Assembly (NCBI GenBank): GCA_907165275.2
Contig: OU015669.1
Coordinates: 4,362,501 to 4,426,500, forward strand
Origin: Zygaena filipendulae
Taxonomy: Eukaryota > Arthropoda > Insecta > Lepidoptera > Zygaenidae
DNA: 64,000 nucleotides
Direction of reading: 5' to 3'
In this document: positions 47,401-62,400 of the stretch, one piece after another
How positions within the stretch are numbered: position 1 is the stretch's first letter
Layout of the letters: each line of letters begins with the position of its first letter
Program-made: the position numbers and the translations under genes
Notes under the pieces: generated by a model
The model's input: only the letters and a program-made list of their open reading frames with translations
The model's database searches: none
What the model was told of the DNA's origin: nothing

Positions 47401-50400
47401 TCTGTCAACTTAGTTAAGAGGGCTGGGCCAGTTTAGGAAATAATTTTAATGCATGTGCCCAAAAAAATTCCTAATGTGCCCATAAAGTAGGTGCTTCAGT
47501 TGGTAGCCGTTTCGACGCTAGCGTGTTTTCTTGACATTCAAAAATTCGGCAGCGTGCCGCACTCACGGTCTCCTTGACGAACTGCATGGTGAGCAGGTGA
47601 GTGCCGCCGCCGAGCCGCCACAGCTCGACGAGGCACGCGGCCCGGTGGCCGGGCAGCACGCTCAGCTTGAGCACGCGCGCGCCGGCGGCGCCCACGTACA
47701 GCACGAGCCGCGGCGCGCCGCCCGCCGCCGCCGGCGGCGCCACGTCGGCGGTGACGTGCGCGAACCGCTCGCCCGCCGCGCGGTACACGGGCGCGCCCGC
47801 CGCCGGCCGCACCGGCTCGTGCATCAGGATGTAGCGGTGGCGCTCCAGCGACTCGTGCCTGGGGGTTTGGGGCTTTCCTTGTGCTACTGTGCCGCTAGGG
47901 ATTGGCACGGACTTAGACAAGTTTTAATATGGGACCCCGAGATATCTATACTATCTTATGAACAATTCTTGTATATCCTTACATCTTAATATATATAAAT
48001 CACGTGTCACGTTGTTTGTCCGCGATGGACTCCGAAACCACTGAACGGATTTTGAAAAAAATTTGTAACCATTTATAATATGTTCTAATTTAAAAGATAG
48101 AATGGTTTTTATCCCGGAATTCCCGCGGAATCTCCGGAATTAATGTGGGGAACAGCTATTCACAAAGAACTTTTTCCCCGCAATCCCCGCGGGAACTCCG
48201 AAATTACTGCGGATGAAATCGCGGGGGACAGCTAGTATATTATAAAGTCCGCGGCGTGTGTCAGTTTGTCTGTTCGCAATAAACGTCAAGCCCCAGAAAA
48301 GGGAAAGTTGCAACTAGGGACAAGGATAAGAGCAAAAAAAGAATGTGTAGGGTACGGTGCGTCCCGGGCGACCGGGGCATTCCGGCCCGCGATTCGGTCC
48401 GTATAACCAAGACTGGTTGGTAGGACCCTGGGTTAGAGGTGGGTTGTTCGCAATAAACGCAAAAGTACTAAACGGATTTACATGCGGCTTTCACCACTAA
48501 ATAGGGTGAGTCCAGAGGGAGGTTTACAGGTATAGTTTATTCTAGAATTCCCGCGAGAACTCCGAAATTACCGTAGATGAAACCGCAGGGGACAGCTAGC
48601 TAGTAGTATAATCTGAATTTCGGAAACGGTTCCAACTAGGGGGGGCCCCTGTCCTAAATCTCATGAAAATATGGGGGCATGAATTTTGGGGGCGATTAAT
48701 CGATCTAGCTAGGTTTCATTTTTGGAAAACGTCGTTTTATCCGTGTTTTCTAGGCAATGAAAAATGAGTGAAGCTCAGTCGCCCAGATATTTTGTTTTAA
48801 TATATGACGGACTCTGTTTATTCCGGCATTCAATAGTATCAAATTCTGAGTGAAAGGGTAGTAAAAAAGAAAGGTTTCATTCTGTTATGTTTCACATTTA
48901 CTAGCGTAAATATCAAACGTAAGAAAAATAATGACATTTAGGCACGTGATTTTTGTTTTCGTGGTCGCCGTATACATATACATAGACAATTCTATTTTCA
49001 AATTAAATTAACGTGACACTGGCAACAATGTCATTAATGACAATGGGCATGTTGACTAATTTTTATTTTTTAGTCCGTCTTGTAGATTATTAAGAAATAT
49101 TGGACACGTATTTTTCCTTTTTTTACGTAATCAAAAAATAACGGCGATATATTGAGTTGAAATTTTGCGTGACGTCACTATTCTGACAGTTTGTATGGCG
49201 GTTTTAGCGGTTAGTGACGTCACGACCTCCTCATCCTAAACTTTAATGCGCTTTATCTCTGAATATTTTAATTTATTTAAAAAAAGCAAAAAATACGTGT
49301 CTATTGTTTTTTTATTTTCTAACTGACGGACTAATTAGAATTTTGATTTTCAAAAGTAGTCCACATCCCTATTGCCATAAAAAAACGGCGCGCGGTGACT
49401 GACCTCGCACCGGAGTCGCAGCGGTAGTGGTCGCGCGCGTCCCGCGACTGCGCGTGCGACGTCCACGCGTACGACGGCTTCTCCTGCACCTTGAAGGGCC
49501 CGTCGAACGCGGCCTGGATGTCCGCCAGGCTGTATATACACACTGCGCTGCCGGCGATGCTGTTGCTGTTTATATCAACAACAAAAAAATCAGTGAAGCT
49601 TCTTTGGGAATTTTGGCGGCAATCGACAGAGACTTTTTTTTCGAACCCATTAAATAGATACTCTAACCCATATAGAGATTCTCTAAAATATTAGTACGGA
49701 TCTCTATATTGGCTATACCCTGCTGTTACAGCCGCGTTAATCTGAGAGTTACCGTGCGAACTCCGTGAAATCCTTTCCTAGCAGACATTTCCTATCTATA
49801 AACTATCAACTCGCCAAATTTTATCTCCATAGGTCACGTAATTTTAGAGATTTCGTGTTCAGTGAGTGGCTACTATTTCTTTATATACATAAGATCATCA
49901 GAAGATATAGAAACTCGCTCCAAACGATCACTAGTTTTGGTCACGTGGTTTTCGAGATTCAAGTATTTATTGCTTACTAAGTGCTTACAACGATCTTAAA
50001 TATTAATAATCGTACAGTGCTCTTCATGATTATAATTTATTTATTTTTTGATTCAAAAGGAAAATGTAATGCACTAAATTCTAAAAACCCTTTCGCTTTG
50101 TAACTGAACATAATATAGAAGGTGCCTCCGGACGTCCCTGATCATCAGCAGTTCATTTCATCTCACCTGGGCGTGGTGAAGGTGGCGACGAGCAGTTTCT
50201 CCTGCGGCAGGTACTCGACCGCCTGCACCTCGTCGTAGGCGAAGGGCACGTCCCCGGGCACGGCGCACTGCAGCCGCGCCTTCAGGAACGTGCTCCAGTT
50301 GTCCTTCATCATCACGTAGCCGCCGGGGTCGTTCTTGCACATGCGCGCCACTCGCGAGTAGATTATCTGAACCAAACAAAATCTTATGTAACTTACTACA

Positions 50401-53400
50401 CAAAAACCAAAGACATTATAAGAGGATAGACGAACAATACAAACTTTAACTATGCAATCCATGTCAGCCAATTTTACGGGAGGAATGATCAAAATAAAAA
50501 CCAATCACATCGTTGCGACGCGAAGTACACCACATCACACACACCACAAAGTACATTTCAAATAGCCAATCACATCGCTTTCCGTCAAGTGGTATCTAGA
50601 GACAATAAGTCTCTGCTAGCCAACGGAATTTTGTTAGCATAAGATCATTTCTGTTTCTAAATTTTTTTTTTATTTATTGTACTGTTTGTGGTGTTCAATA
50701 AAGTGTTTTTCATTTCATTTGACCGCTGCGAGGTTCAAGCAGAAAGCTTAGCGGTCGAGCGTATTTTTAATCTATTTTCTTTCAATATCTTTGACAAAAC
50801 CCATTGAGGTGTGCGTCGAACAGCGCGAAGTTCTTAATATGCGAATAGGTATGTGTTTGTTTGTTACGCTTTCAAGTCTTAACTACCCAGTCGATTATTA
50901 TAAAATTTTGCATACACGTTGTCAGTGGCACAGAGAGGGACATAGGGTACTTTTTATCCTGGAATTACCGCGGGAACTCCGAAATAACGCGGATAAAACC
51001 GCGAGGAACAGTTAGTAAGATCTGTTAAACTATAGTACATAGTTTAAAACTCCTCTGTATAAATCCAGGCGCACATAAATAAGTACTAGCTTAGTAGACT
51101 ATTATTGCACCCTTCATATTATGTAATATGGTCAAAAGCTTTTGCCCAATTCATCCAATCGTCGACATTGAACGATAAGATCAATTTTAGCTGCCCGTAT
51201 CATAAATTGTTGCAAACATCATTTAAAAATGACTACGACATTCCTTTCTCTGGGGTGGGAACAACTAGCTGCCTAGCGGTAGATGCATGTCCAATCAAAA
51301 CCAGGGCCCTTATTCACTATGACCGACAACATTCCTTGCCCATAACGCGCGTCCCAAAAACGCATTTTCAAACGTTCTTGATGCCAAGATATTAGAAATT
51401 TTATTATTCTTTATGCCATAAGAAACGTTGTAAATGTATTTTTTTGCAGTAAAACTTCGTTGATTACGAGGGAAAAACAGTTTTTTGCGGCGTCTTATTT
51501 TAGCGCGGCGTGTTATGGTCATAGTGAATAAGGGCCCAGGATAGTCGTACAGGTACAGCTCTCACCTTCCCGCAGTTCATGAACTCGACGGCGACCTCGC
51601 GGAACACGAAGTAGACGTGGCGGTCGTCCTCGAAGCTGCCCACGAACTGCGGCTCGTTCAGCCAGCTCAGGTCGTACAGCGGGGTGCACAGCGTGCCCGC
51701 CGGCTGCAGCTGCACCGCCGCGCCGCTACTCCTGCGCACCGCGGATACTACCATTGAGGCGTTTACCTGACCCAGGCGGAACTAACGACATCCGCTATAT
51801 AAAATAATATCTTCCTTACGTTATACAACAAAGCCTGGTCTGTCTGTATGTCTGTCTGTTCGCGATAAACTGAAAAACTACTGAACGGATTTTCATGCGG
51901 TTATCACGCGGTTGCGGTTGCGGTGCGGTTTTAGAGTGATTCAAAAGTAATTTATCCTGGAATTCCCGCGAGAACTCCGAAATTACCTACCATGGGGGAC
52001 AGCTAGTTTTAGATAATTCAGTAAAGTAGATCTCGCGTCCGCAAACAACATAACCATTAGTCAAAATGACTTCGGATTGTCGCAATGTATATAGTTTATA
52101 CGTAGATTAAATACAAATTTTTGATGAAAATTCTGCAGGCAATAAATAATTTGATATCAAAAAGTTTCACATCAAATCAAAGATACTGTAAAGAAACGCA
52201 TTTACAAAAGACAGTAACAGTATACGGTAGAGCGAAAGTTTAAACAAAAAAAGTATCAAAATCAGCCACTTTTGACAGTTTTCAATGAATTTCTTTTTAT
52301 TTACTTACTAGCAGCTCCCCGCGGTTTCACCCGCGGTAATTTTGGAGTTCCTGCGGGAATTCCGGGATAAAAAGTACCCTATGTCCTGTTCTGTGCAAGG
52401 CAAATTTCATCCAAATCCGTTTAGCCGTTTTTGCGTGATTGAGTAACAAACATCAAACATTCAAACATCCACACTTTCACATTTATAATATTAGTAGGAT
52501 ACGTAGGTATGTAAAATATTACAATGCTTGTGCATATGTAAAATAGGGTAAACACTAATTTTGAATCATAATTATTTATTATTCACTGTTGGTGGTAGTT
52601 TTATCACCATTTTTAGGGCCGCAATAATTTTTTTGATCGTTTTATGCAGACTTGGACAATAAGACACTGCACGACACGTAATAAATTATACGAAAGGAAT
52701 GAAGAATCATTTGCGTGAACTACCTAAATCATGGCAGTTTAAGAGGTCAAATTCATAAAACAAATAATTGCCTCGAATGATTTTTCGTATAATATGCTGA
52801 AGCGCCATCAATTGAAGGGGTATTATTGAAGACACCTAAAATCAAACACCAGACGCCTGTATGTAGGTATATGATATGTGTATGGTAGAATAATATTTTT
52901 ATGGATAATGCAGTGCGGCACAAATATTTAAAACTTATAGGCGATTGGTGGAGTGTTGGTACAACCCTGACAATCCTATAAAATTGTGCATACATATTGT
53001 CAAGGGTACAGAGAAGGACATAGGATAGGACTCTTAATCTCCGAATCCCCGCGGATACACCGCAATTAATGCCTCGGGGAACAGCTAGTCATTTATAATC
53101 GTCAGCAGGTTCTTAGAACTACGTTGGAATGACTGTCTAGAGTTCTGAACGCCATACTGTTTGTCCATCGACCTTTACGTGTCGGTGGCACAAGAGAAGG
53201 TTACTATAAACTTTATAAACTTTTTTCTATTCTATTCTATTCTACTTCAAGAGGAGCAGCTGTAGCCCGCCGAAGAAGTGGAATTTCGTGATTGTGTTGT
53301 CATGCCCCTAAATGAGGAGAGACGAGAGTAGTCTTAAAGGGCCCGTCCCCGTATCATCCATCCTGAGCCAAAAAATAATGTGTAGGTTTAGTTGTGTCCA

Positions 53401-56400
53401 AGGCGACTGGGGCTGCGCCTGCACCTTCTCGGTCCTTAATTATAAGGAAGATTGGTAAGACCCTTGGATGGAGGCAAGCGCGGGTCTAGGATTTGTTGGG
53501 GGGGGAATATTTTTTTTATTTTATACCACGAAATTTTTTGAACATTCATTTTCTAAGGTGTGATTGAAGGAGAGAGGGGGGGGGACAAGTGCACCCACTC
53601 CTCCCCGTAGATCCACGCCTGGATGCTGGAGGGTTGTCCATGGACCGTGGACGTTCCGTACCTGCAGATGACGGTGTCAGAGCCGGCGAAGTCAGTGGGC
53701 GTGCCCGCGTAGTACTCCCCGGTGCTGGCCAGCAGGCCGGTCACGTTCGAGTGCGGACTGTAGGGACAGCTCGCCTTGCCAGCTAACTTCTCAGTCACCG
53801 TGTTCAATGACTCGATCTGAAGACATCATAGCATTATTATTTTGTTTATTTATTTTTTCATTCTAGTTTATCAACGAAAGTAAAACGTTAGCTTTAAATC
53901 TTATAAAATTAATATTAATAATTATAATCATTGTTCCAAGAGGTTCTCACCTACTATTACTTTTTGTATAACTTACAAACTAGAAAACCATTAAAAAAAG
54001 AATTTTAAAACAATATAAAATTAAGGGGTTTTTTTATTTATAATAATATGTGTAACCAAACTTAAAATTCAAATTAAGTTCTAGAAGTATTCTTTTCCAT
54101 GACTGGTCACCTCACCTCTCTCCAGCTGCACTCCGGGCTGAAGGCGTTGGTGCCGCACGCGAACAGCCGGTGTCCGTACGTGAGCAGCACTTTGATGTAG
54201 TTGTGGCAGTCTTCCTCCGTCTGGCCCTTGTTCTGGCACATCTGCGACGTCGCCTCGGACGCCGGCCACGCCGCGCGCTCCAGCTGACGGAGACCGCGCA
54301 GCGACAGCCGGTATATTGCATCTCTGGATCAAACAATACTAACTTAATAATATAATAATAATAATCCACACACAGATCTACTTGACTCCACACGAAACTA
54401 TTATAAGCTGTATTATTATAAGCTTAATGGGTCGTGGAAACCTGCAGGCTACACGTGGTATATACTAAACTGTTCCCGCTGTAATTTCGGAGTTCCCGCG
54501 AGGATTTCGCGTTACAATATAGCTTATTGACTAATTTTTGGAATCGATTTAGTAGTTTTTGAGTTAAATCGTAACAAAGTTAACAAAGAAACAAAACAAA
54601 AATACAAATCATTCCTCATTATAAGATTACATGTATAATATAATAGTATAATATTATATTAGATATCTGTGCTACTATAAATGTATAAACACGCCCGGGC
54701 CGAAAAGTGGAACCTTGTATTGCAAACATTGCAGCAAGAAAGCAGCTAGCTCTGCCTAGCGTATAACATTTAGATACTCAGCATAAGAAACTCGATATAT
54801 GTAAAGAGGTAATGTGCTTGCAAAATGCGTGCAAGACGCTGCTTGATGCGAACCGCGGATATCGGATTTCATTGCAACAGCAACCGATACGCGAGCAATA
54901 AGTGTTTTGTTCGGACAGACGTTACACTTTTAGGTTGCACAATAAAAATTATTGTGAGAGCGACCGTTTGGAATTGGCAAATCGGCATTAGATATGAGTA
55001 GGGTTGCCAACCTTCTCGTGAGGAACAGGACGTCCTCTTCTAGAGCATCAAGGGATGCTTTTCACGAAGGTAGAAGGATCTTGTTTATAGCACGGCAATA
55101 GGCTAACAAAGTAGTCACATTGAGAAATGGAATGAGAAATTTGCTAATTAAACACTTGGCGCCTGAAAGTTTCAGTAAAACTGTTTTTGATGTAATAAGT
55201 TAAATCTGATTTCTAATTCTGTTTCACTTTGACAGCTAAGTCCGGTGTTTTTAACCGTGTTCCGGACTTTGATAACCTCGCAAATCTGTGCAACATAAGT
55301 TGGCATCCCTAGATATGAACTTCCAAGACTAACGAATAAATTTAGCCGAATCTTACGATCCATTAGCGCCAGCGGCAGCGGCACCACACATGTGAGAGTG
55401 AGAACATAATATTTGTCTCATTTCCGTGGTCAGTTGGACTCCGCATTATACATACTCGTAGTACTGACATAACCTATCCACCACATTTTATCATTATTCA
55501 TGAGACATGACCTATCTATTTTTTTTTTTTTTTTTACTCTTAACATTGCTTTCACTAACCTATTTGATATTACTTTACATAAGATGGAATTTCAACTAAG
55601 TATCAGATTGGAAAAATATCCACATATTTGTGTGCTCGGACAAAAAAAAGACGGATAGTAAACCACTTGACCAAATAGTAACGTTTTAATACCAATTCAA
55701 AAGATGCGTGGAAGTATAGTCATTTACAAAAGTTCAAATTGAACTTCAGTGTGTGAGAACGCGGTACTGTAGCGTGCACACGTGATTCATATAGCATCAA
55801 TGCATATATGGACTTTTGTATGTTACTGTACAGATTTCATCGTATTTATTGACCTTAGACAAACAGCACGCATGTTTTCGTTGCGTTTGAAGCACACCGC
55901 TTCTATTACACATGTCATTAAATTACACTGCATTTTTCGGGTTACATTTCTTCGAAAAAATTATATAGAATAATCATAGCGCTGGTAGCGTGTCTTGAAG
56001 CAAACAAGGGCAGTGATGGAACATCTACTTTATGGAAATTTTACGTGAGAATACACGTCATCAAACAAATTGTTGGCGTGACACATAAAATTTCTTGTAA
56101 ATCAGACTTCTCTCCGACCCATTTATTGAGGAGGTAGGAATTTATTATGTTACTAGCTGTTCCCCGCGGTTTCACCCGCGTTAGTTTCGGAAATCCCGCG
56201 GATATTCCAAGATGAAAGTACTTACTACCCTATATTTTCTCTGTACCTACCCTTGACAACGTGTAGGTAGTAAACAAAATTTAATGTAGGTCTTCAGAGT
56301 TAATTTTGAGATTTCCGTGGGAATTCCGGGATAAAAAGTAGCCTATGTCCTTCTCTGTACCCCTGACGTGTATTAGAAACGTTTAGCCGTGAAAGCGTAA

Positions 56401-59400
56401 CAAACAAACAAACTCACATTTGACATCAAAAAACGTCAACGAATGCACCCGCCGTTCATTTAAAATAATGATTGTGTAATGCGTATCGAAGTCAACGCGA
56501 CAAATTAAAGTTGTGCCACCACAACGAGTTGAAATTGCGAATGTATAGGGTCATTTACCTCTTAGGGTCTCCCCACACAAAATCACAACGGATCAAAAAA
56601 AAAGATCAGATAAAGCTTATGTCTATGATAACAAGAGCGAAAATCGCCGTTTGCCCGCCGCCGTCGTGTAGAAACGTCCGAGCCGAATAGAACGATATAT
56701 TTTTCGCTTTTATTGCCTGGACATAAAGCTTTTTCTTACAGGCTTAAACCGATTTGTCGTCGATATAATATATGGGTAGACTCTTACACAACGTGGAGAG
56801 TCGCAGAATTAGTATGCACACGCATTTTATTGATAAACATTAATGTGCGCCTAATTAAGCAAAGTCGTGTGGGAGCGCGCGAGCGCTATCCGAGCACTCG
56901 CAACACCGCCCAGCAGCCTTAGTCAAGTTGACATGAAACTATAATCGTTATCGCTATACAAAACTAAGGAACTTATCGTCATGTTACGTGGTGACGAAAT
57001 ATTAAGAAATATTAGATTTTTACCATGGACCAATTAAACAAGTCTAGTTTTATTGGTCCATGATTTTTACCATAGATTTTCAACTTTTCGCTAAGGCTGC
57101 AGGCGTCGTAGGCTTTCTACAAATACGTGTATAGGTAGGTATGTAATGGCAGTCCAATTGAAACGCACCGTTAAATGTTACCTTTTAGATTATCGTAGGT
57201 AATTATTTTTTATTTTTTTTATTCCGCATCCGATCGTAAACGTCCCGTTATTGTCGCCATTAAATACTAGCAATTTCGCAGAATCTTGCGGATTTTTTTT
57301 TTGTGAAACACCGTAAAATTATAGTGTGTGCTTCTGTAGTTTCATAGAATTATGTTCAGCTGATATTTACCTCTAATCTATACGCGTATAATATTTAATA
57401 GTTAAAATTCCCTACCAGACTGCGGATCAACGGAAAATATAATGGGTGATTCAAATTGTCGGAATCTATTACAATAGTTTTTAGGTTTGAGTATAGTTTT
57501 GAGTATGCATCACGCAAAAAGACCTGCCCCCTAAGCCAAGCTGACCAGCTTGGTTGACTGAACTGAGCTACTTTTTATCAAGGAATTCCCGCGGAAACTC
57601 CGAAATTACCGCGCGTGAAACCGCGGTAACAACTAGTAAAGAATCATTATTGAAATTAACATCTATTACGCTTATCGCCGCAAAAAAACGTGAAACACAA
57701 AATCGTAAAAACTTTTTTTTTTATGAATTTAAATAGACTGTAGAGAAAACTTAAGCATGGCCGCCCAATTAATATTATAAACGCGAATGTGAATTTGTTT
57801 GTTTATTTGTTAGTTACGCTTTCACACTTTAACTACTCAATCAATCACCATGAAATTTTGCATGCACGTTATCAGGAGCACAGAAAAGGACATAGGGTAT
57901 TTTATATCCCGGAATCCATTGAGAACTTCGAAATTAGCGCGGGTGAAACAGCGAGAAACAGCTAGTATTATATGTATATATTCTGCATGAGATCGAAAGG
58001 TGAAGTGAAAATTGTGTAAGCTTATAGATATAGATCGACAGTTAGGGGCAGTGATAAGTGATAAGAGTAGAGCGGGTCTTATATCATAGTGTTGACAAGC
58101 AGGTGAATGACTCGTGCTGTTCAAACAAGATATTAGTCGAGTGGACCGCAGCGAGTGCGACGTTATCAGTGTTGGAGTAACGTGCGTGATATAATTAATG
58201 ATATACCAACTGAGGCTACACCATCAGTTTGCGAAAATTACATCACAACCAAAGACAACACAACTTTCTTCACAACTTAACGACCGCAAGTTGTGATGAC
58301 GACAACGCAAAACACACAGTGAGGTCGCACTTTTGGTGCAAAATGCATACCAATCTCACCCGAAATGATTAGAATGGGCACAGATACTACTTTTGAAAAT
58401 CAAAATTCTAATTTGTCCGTCAGTTAGAAAATAAAAAAACAATAGACACGTATTTTTTTGCTTTTTCAAATAAATTAAAATATACAGAAATAATAGAATA
58501 GAACAAATAACGCGCATTAAAGTTCAGGGTGAGGGGATCGTGACGTCACTAACCGCTAAAACCGCCATACAAACTGTCAGAATAGTGACGTCACGCGAAA
58601 TTTCAACTCAATATATCGCCGTTATTTTTTGATTACGTAAAAGAAGAAAAAATACGTGTCCAATATTTTTTAAATAAAAATTAGTCAACATGCCCATTGT
58701 CTTGAAGAAATCATACACGATTTCATCCGTTCCTATACAAACTTTCACCCCCTTTTCCACCCAGTCACGACATGAAAGACAAATGCTGAAACAAATGTAA
58801 TACAAAGTTTGGCACCTCCTTTCACCTCTGTTCTCTATATTCTCTTTATACGTTACAAAAGGAAACTACTGCCTTTAATATTTCTGCGTTACAGCATTAC
58901 CATACCAAACTATTTTATATAATTACTAGCTGTTCCCCGCAGTTTCACCCGCGGTAACTTCGGAGTTCCCGCGGGAATTCTGGGATAGAAAGTACCCTAT
59001 GTCCTTCTCTGTATACCTGACAACGTGTATACCAAACATGATGATGGTTGAGCCGTTCAGGCGTAAAAGCGTAACAAACAAACAAATTCACTTTCGCATT
59101 TATAATATCAGTAAGGATATATATTATTATATTTGAAATGAATACGACATAAAATGTATATTTTTATGAAGTTGAGTTCCTATTATCAATTTATAGACTA
59201 GAAGAAGTCGTAACAGAAAATGACCGTTTGATGACATACCCAAATACGAGTATAAGTAACATAATGGAAGATAATATATCTTACGTAAAATGTTGAACAC
59301 ATTAAGTGGAATCGCCTCGGGTCCAAAAAAGAGATGATCATTATATCAATGAGATATTAATGGATTAGATGATTATCTTTTCTTTTTAATACGATTTCAT

Positions 59401-62400
59401 TGCCATTTAAATCTCATAAATGCCTATAACATGTGCCAAAGGAAATAGCTGTCCCACGCGGTTTCACCCGCGGTAATTTCGGAGTTCACGTGGTAATTTC
59501 GGGATAAAAAATACCCTATGTTCTTCTCTGTACCCCTGACAACGTGTATGCAAAATTTAATGGTGATCGATCCAGCCGTTCACGCGTGATGCCGTGACCA
59601 AGGGAAATAGGGATTCATTATTACATAATAGGCATTGATTTACTACTAGGTATCAATGATAATAGGCTATTTGACTAATATTTTTTAAGTCGTCTTGTAG
59701 TTTAATGAAAAATATTGGACACGTAATTTAATTTCTTACATAATTGAAAAATAAAAAATACGTGTCTAATGATTTTTAATTTTCTAACTGACGGACTAAT
59801 TAGAATTTTGATTTTCAAAAGTCGTCAACATCCCTTAGTATTGCTCAATGCAAAAAACAAAAAGTGAAACGAGAAAGATGTCAAGTTCATTGACGACGAA
59901 GTTCAAATTCATATCGATTACTCAGGTACAATCAATTAGAAAAGATAATACACGGCCAGCTGCTGCAGTCTGTAAGGCATGGATCTACATAGATATAACC
60001 ATAACGACCGTTTATGCCGCTTAACCTTTTCAGCCTCAAGTGATCAGTTTCGGTCTCAGATCATAAGATCAAGACATCGTGATTAGTCGGTGAAACATTG
60101 AGTGGTAATTTAGTAATGAGTATTTTCATTGAGTGCTTTAAAATCATTTACACTGTCACATATTCGAAATTAGTTATAATGATTTACTCTATGGAAAAAA
60201 ATATTATTTTATGCTGTAGTTAAGCCATTTTGATTTTATCTACTACCTATAGCACAGATAATATAATAGGTAATCAATCGATCATGAAATTTTGCATACA
60301 CGTTGTTAGGGTTACAAAAAAGGACATAGGGTATTTTTATCACAGAGTTCCCGCGGGAACTAGGAATTTAACGCGGGCGAAGACGCTGGGAACAGCTAGT
60401 ACGAGTGTGCTCACCTCGCGCCTACGATCACTTGGTCTCTGGCGACATCGAACAACAAGCGCGAGAACGACTTGGATTCTTTATCTTCGAACACGTCACT
60501 GTCGTCCGCCAACAGATCTGGAAAAAAAATATTTGCTTAATTGATACACAGGTTTAATTAAGACTTGAAGCAGCGCGAGCGGCGCGCTGCAGAGGTTAGT
60601 AACACACAATGACCCAGATTTCGCGATACCATTTAAGGAATCTCCCAAGTTTCAACGGAGAATGTTTTACATGTTTTTTTTTTACGCCTCGGAAGTCAAT
60701 TTCGGCAACGTTGATTGTTTTATTTTGTTACTGGTTTATTCTAAATACGAAAAAAATTAATCGAAACTGTTTGCGCGCCATTTTATTTTCTTTTCTGTTC
60801 TTTTTTCTTTGTAACCAAATTAATCACTATTGTTATATCGTGTTTCCATTTAAATACGTATCACGTTATACTTAACAACAACATTTTGCGCGTTACTTTG
60901 ATTACAGTGAAGTAACGCAATTTTTTTTAGTTCCTTTATTTTAGTTAATTGCCTACTTCTTGTCGACCTCGATGTCGAGCGATAACATGAGACGGGTGGA
61001 AGAGCTAATAAAAAAACATTTTTTTTTATATTACTTGAAGTATGACTCGTGTAACAGGTTACTTAGGCTAGCCACCACTTAATAAGAATAAGTAAATATA
61101 AGTCATTAATAGTAGGTAAGTTAACCTTTTTACTCACCTTCCTACTAAAATAACGTTAAAATGAGTTTATTTAAAAAAGAGAGCCCAAATAACTATCAAT
61201 TTACCATCTAACATCAAAACTAACAGTATTTATATCTTATTTCTGTATAAACTTTTACTACACTTGACATCGTCTTCAGGATTTTTCAAAAATCTTTTCT
61301 CAACACTCGCCTACATATTAAAAAGAAGTTTTATGAAAAAACCAAATTTGTGGACCCAGCAGTTTAATTTATTAAGCGTCGCGATGTAAGTTTATGTATT
61401 GGCAAGGTGCAAAGCGGGTGGAGGGAGTAGCCTGGGAGTAGCCTAAACGATCACAGCGCTCGCTAAGGCTAAAATTGACATTTTCGTCGCTGACTTGAGC
61501 TGTCAAATCCATATTGCAGTGAACATTTTCTAATCGTTTTTGAGATAAATTTAATAAGTATATATATATATATATAATTTAATAGTAAGATGTGTTATTG
61601 TGAATTGTAATGACACCAAGAAAAATAGCGATTAAATTTTACCAATTTCCAAGACCCTGGTGAAAACGAGACCAAAGAATTAAGTGGATAATTGCCGTAA
61701 GAAAAAAAAAAGTAAGCCACAGTAGGATAATTTCTCACTGAAAACAACAATATGAATGTTATTGGCAATAATGTTACTGACTACCACCGCCCAAAATTCT
61801 TTAATATAGTAAAATAACACAAGATTTCATTATTATTTTTCACAATATTTACTTACTAGCTCCGCCCCGCGGTTTCACCCGCGGTAATTTCGGAGTTCCG
61901 CGGGAATTCCGGGATAAAAAGTACCCTATGTACTTCTCTGTATCCCTGACAACGTGCATGCCAAATTTCATCCAAATCCGTTTTGCCATTTTTGCGTGAT
62001 TGAGTAACAAACATCCAAACATCCACACTTTCACATTTATAATACATAGGATTCTCGCTTGACTTGAATATTTTCAAAAATGGCCACCTGTTACGTGGCG
62101 CTGTCGTCGCGCACGGTCCCAATAGATTCCGCCTTGGAATTTGGAACAAAGTGAGCGTGGTTGTGGAATGAATCAAAAATAAGTTACTTATTGAAAAAAA
62201 GGAAAAAAAAAACGCGAATTGAAATCGCTGGTGCGGAACCAGTGTATTTTTTATCAAATTTTTTTACTAACTGATATAAGTTGGCTTGCATTTACACATA
62301 CCTAGTACCGATTGGCTGTTTTATCTTAAAACACCATTATTTTTAAAAGCAATATGTCCTGTCGTACCGCAATATTTGGTTTCCGTTTGATGAATAGACG

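Noticed and set aside
53637..53648. Another CATGGACC scar (TCCATGGACCG)
   Set aside because: No inverted partner and no 8-bp direct repeats on its sides.
56565..56915. MITE with CTCCCCACAC / GTGTGGGAGC ends in Sema5c intron 2
   Set aside because: The inverted match is short and imperfect and no duplication was found; could be chance.
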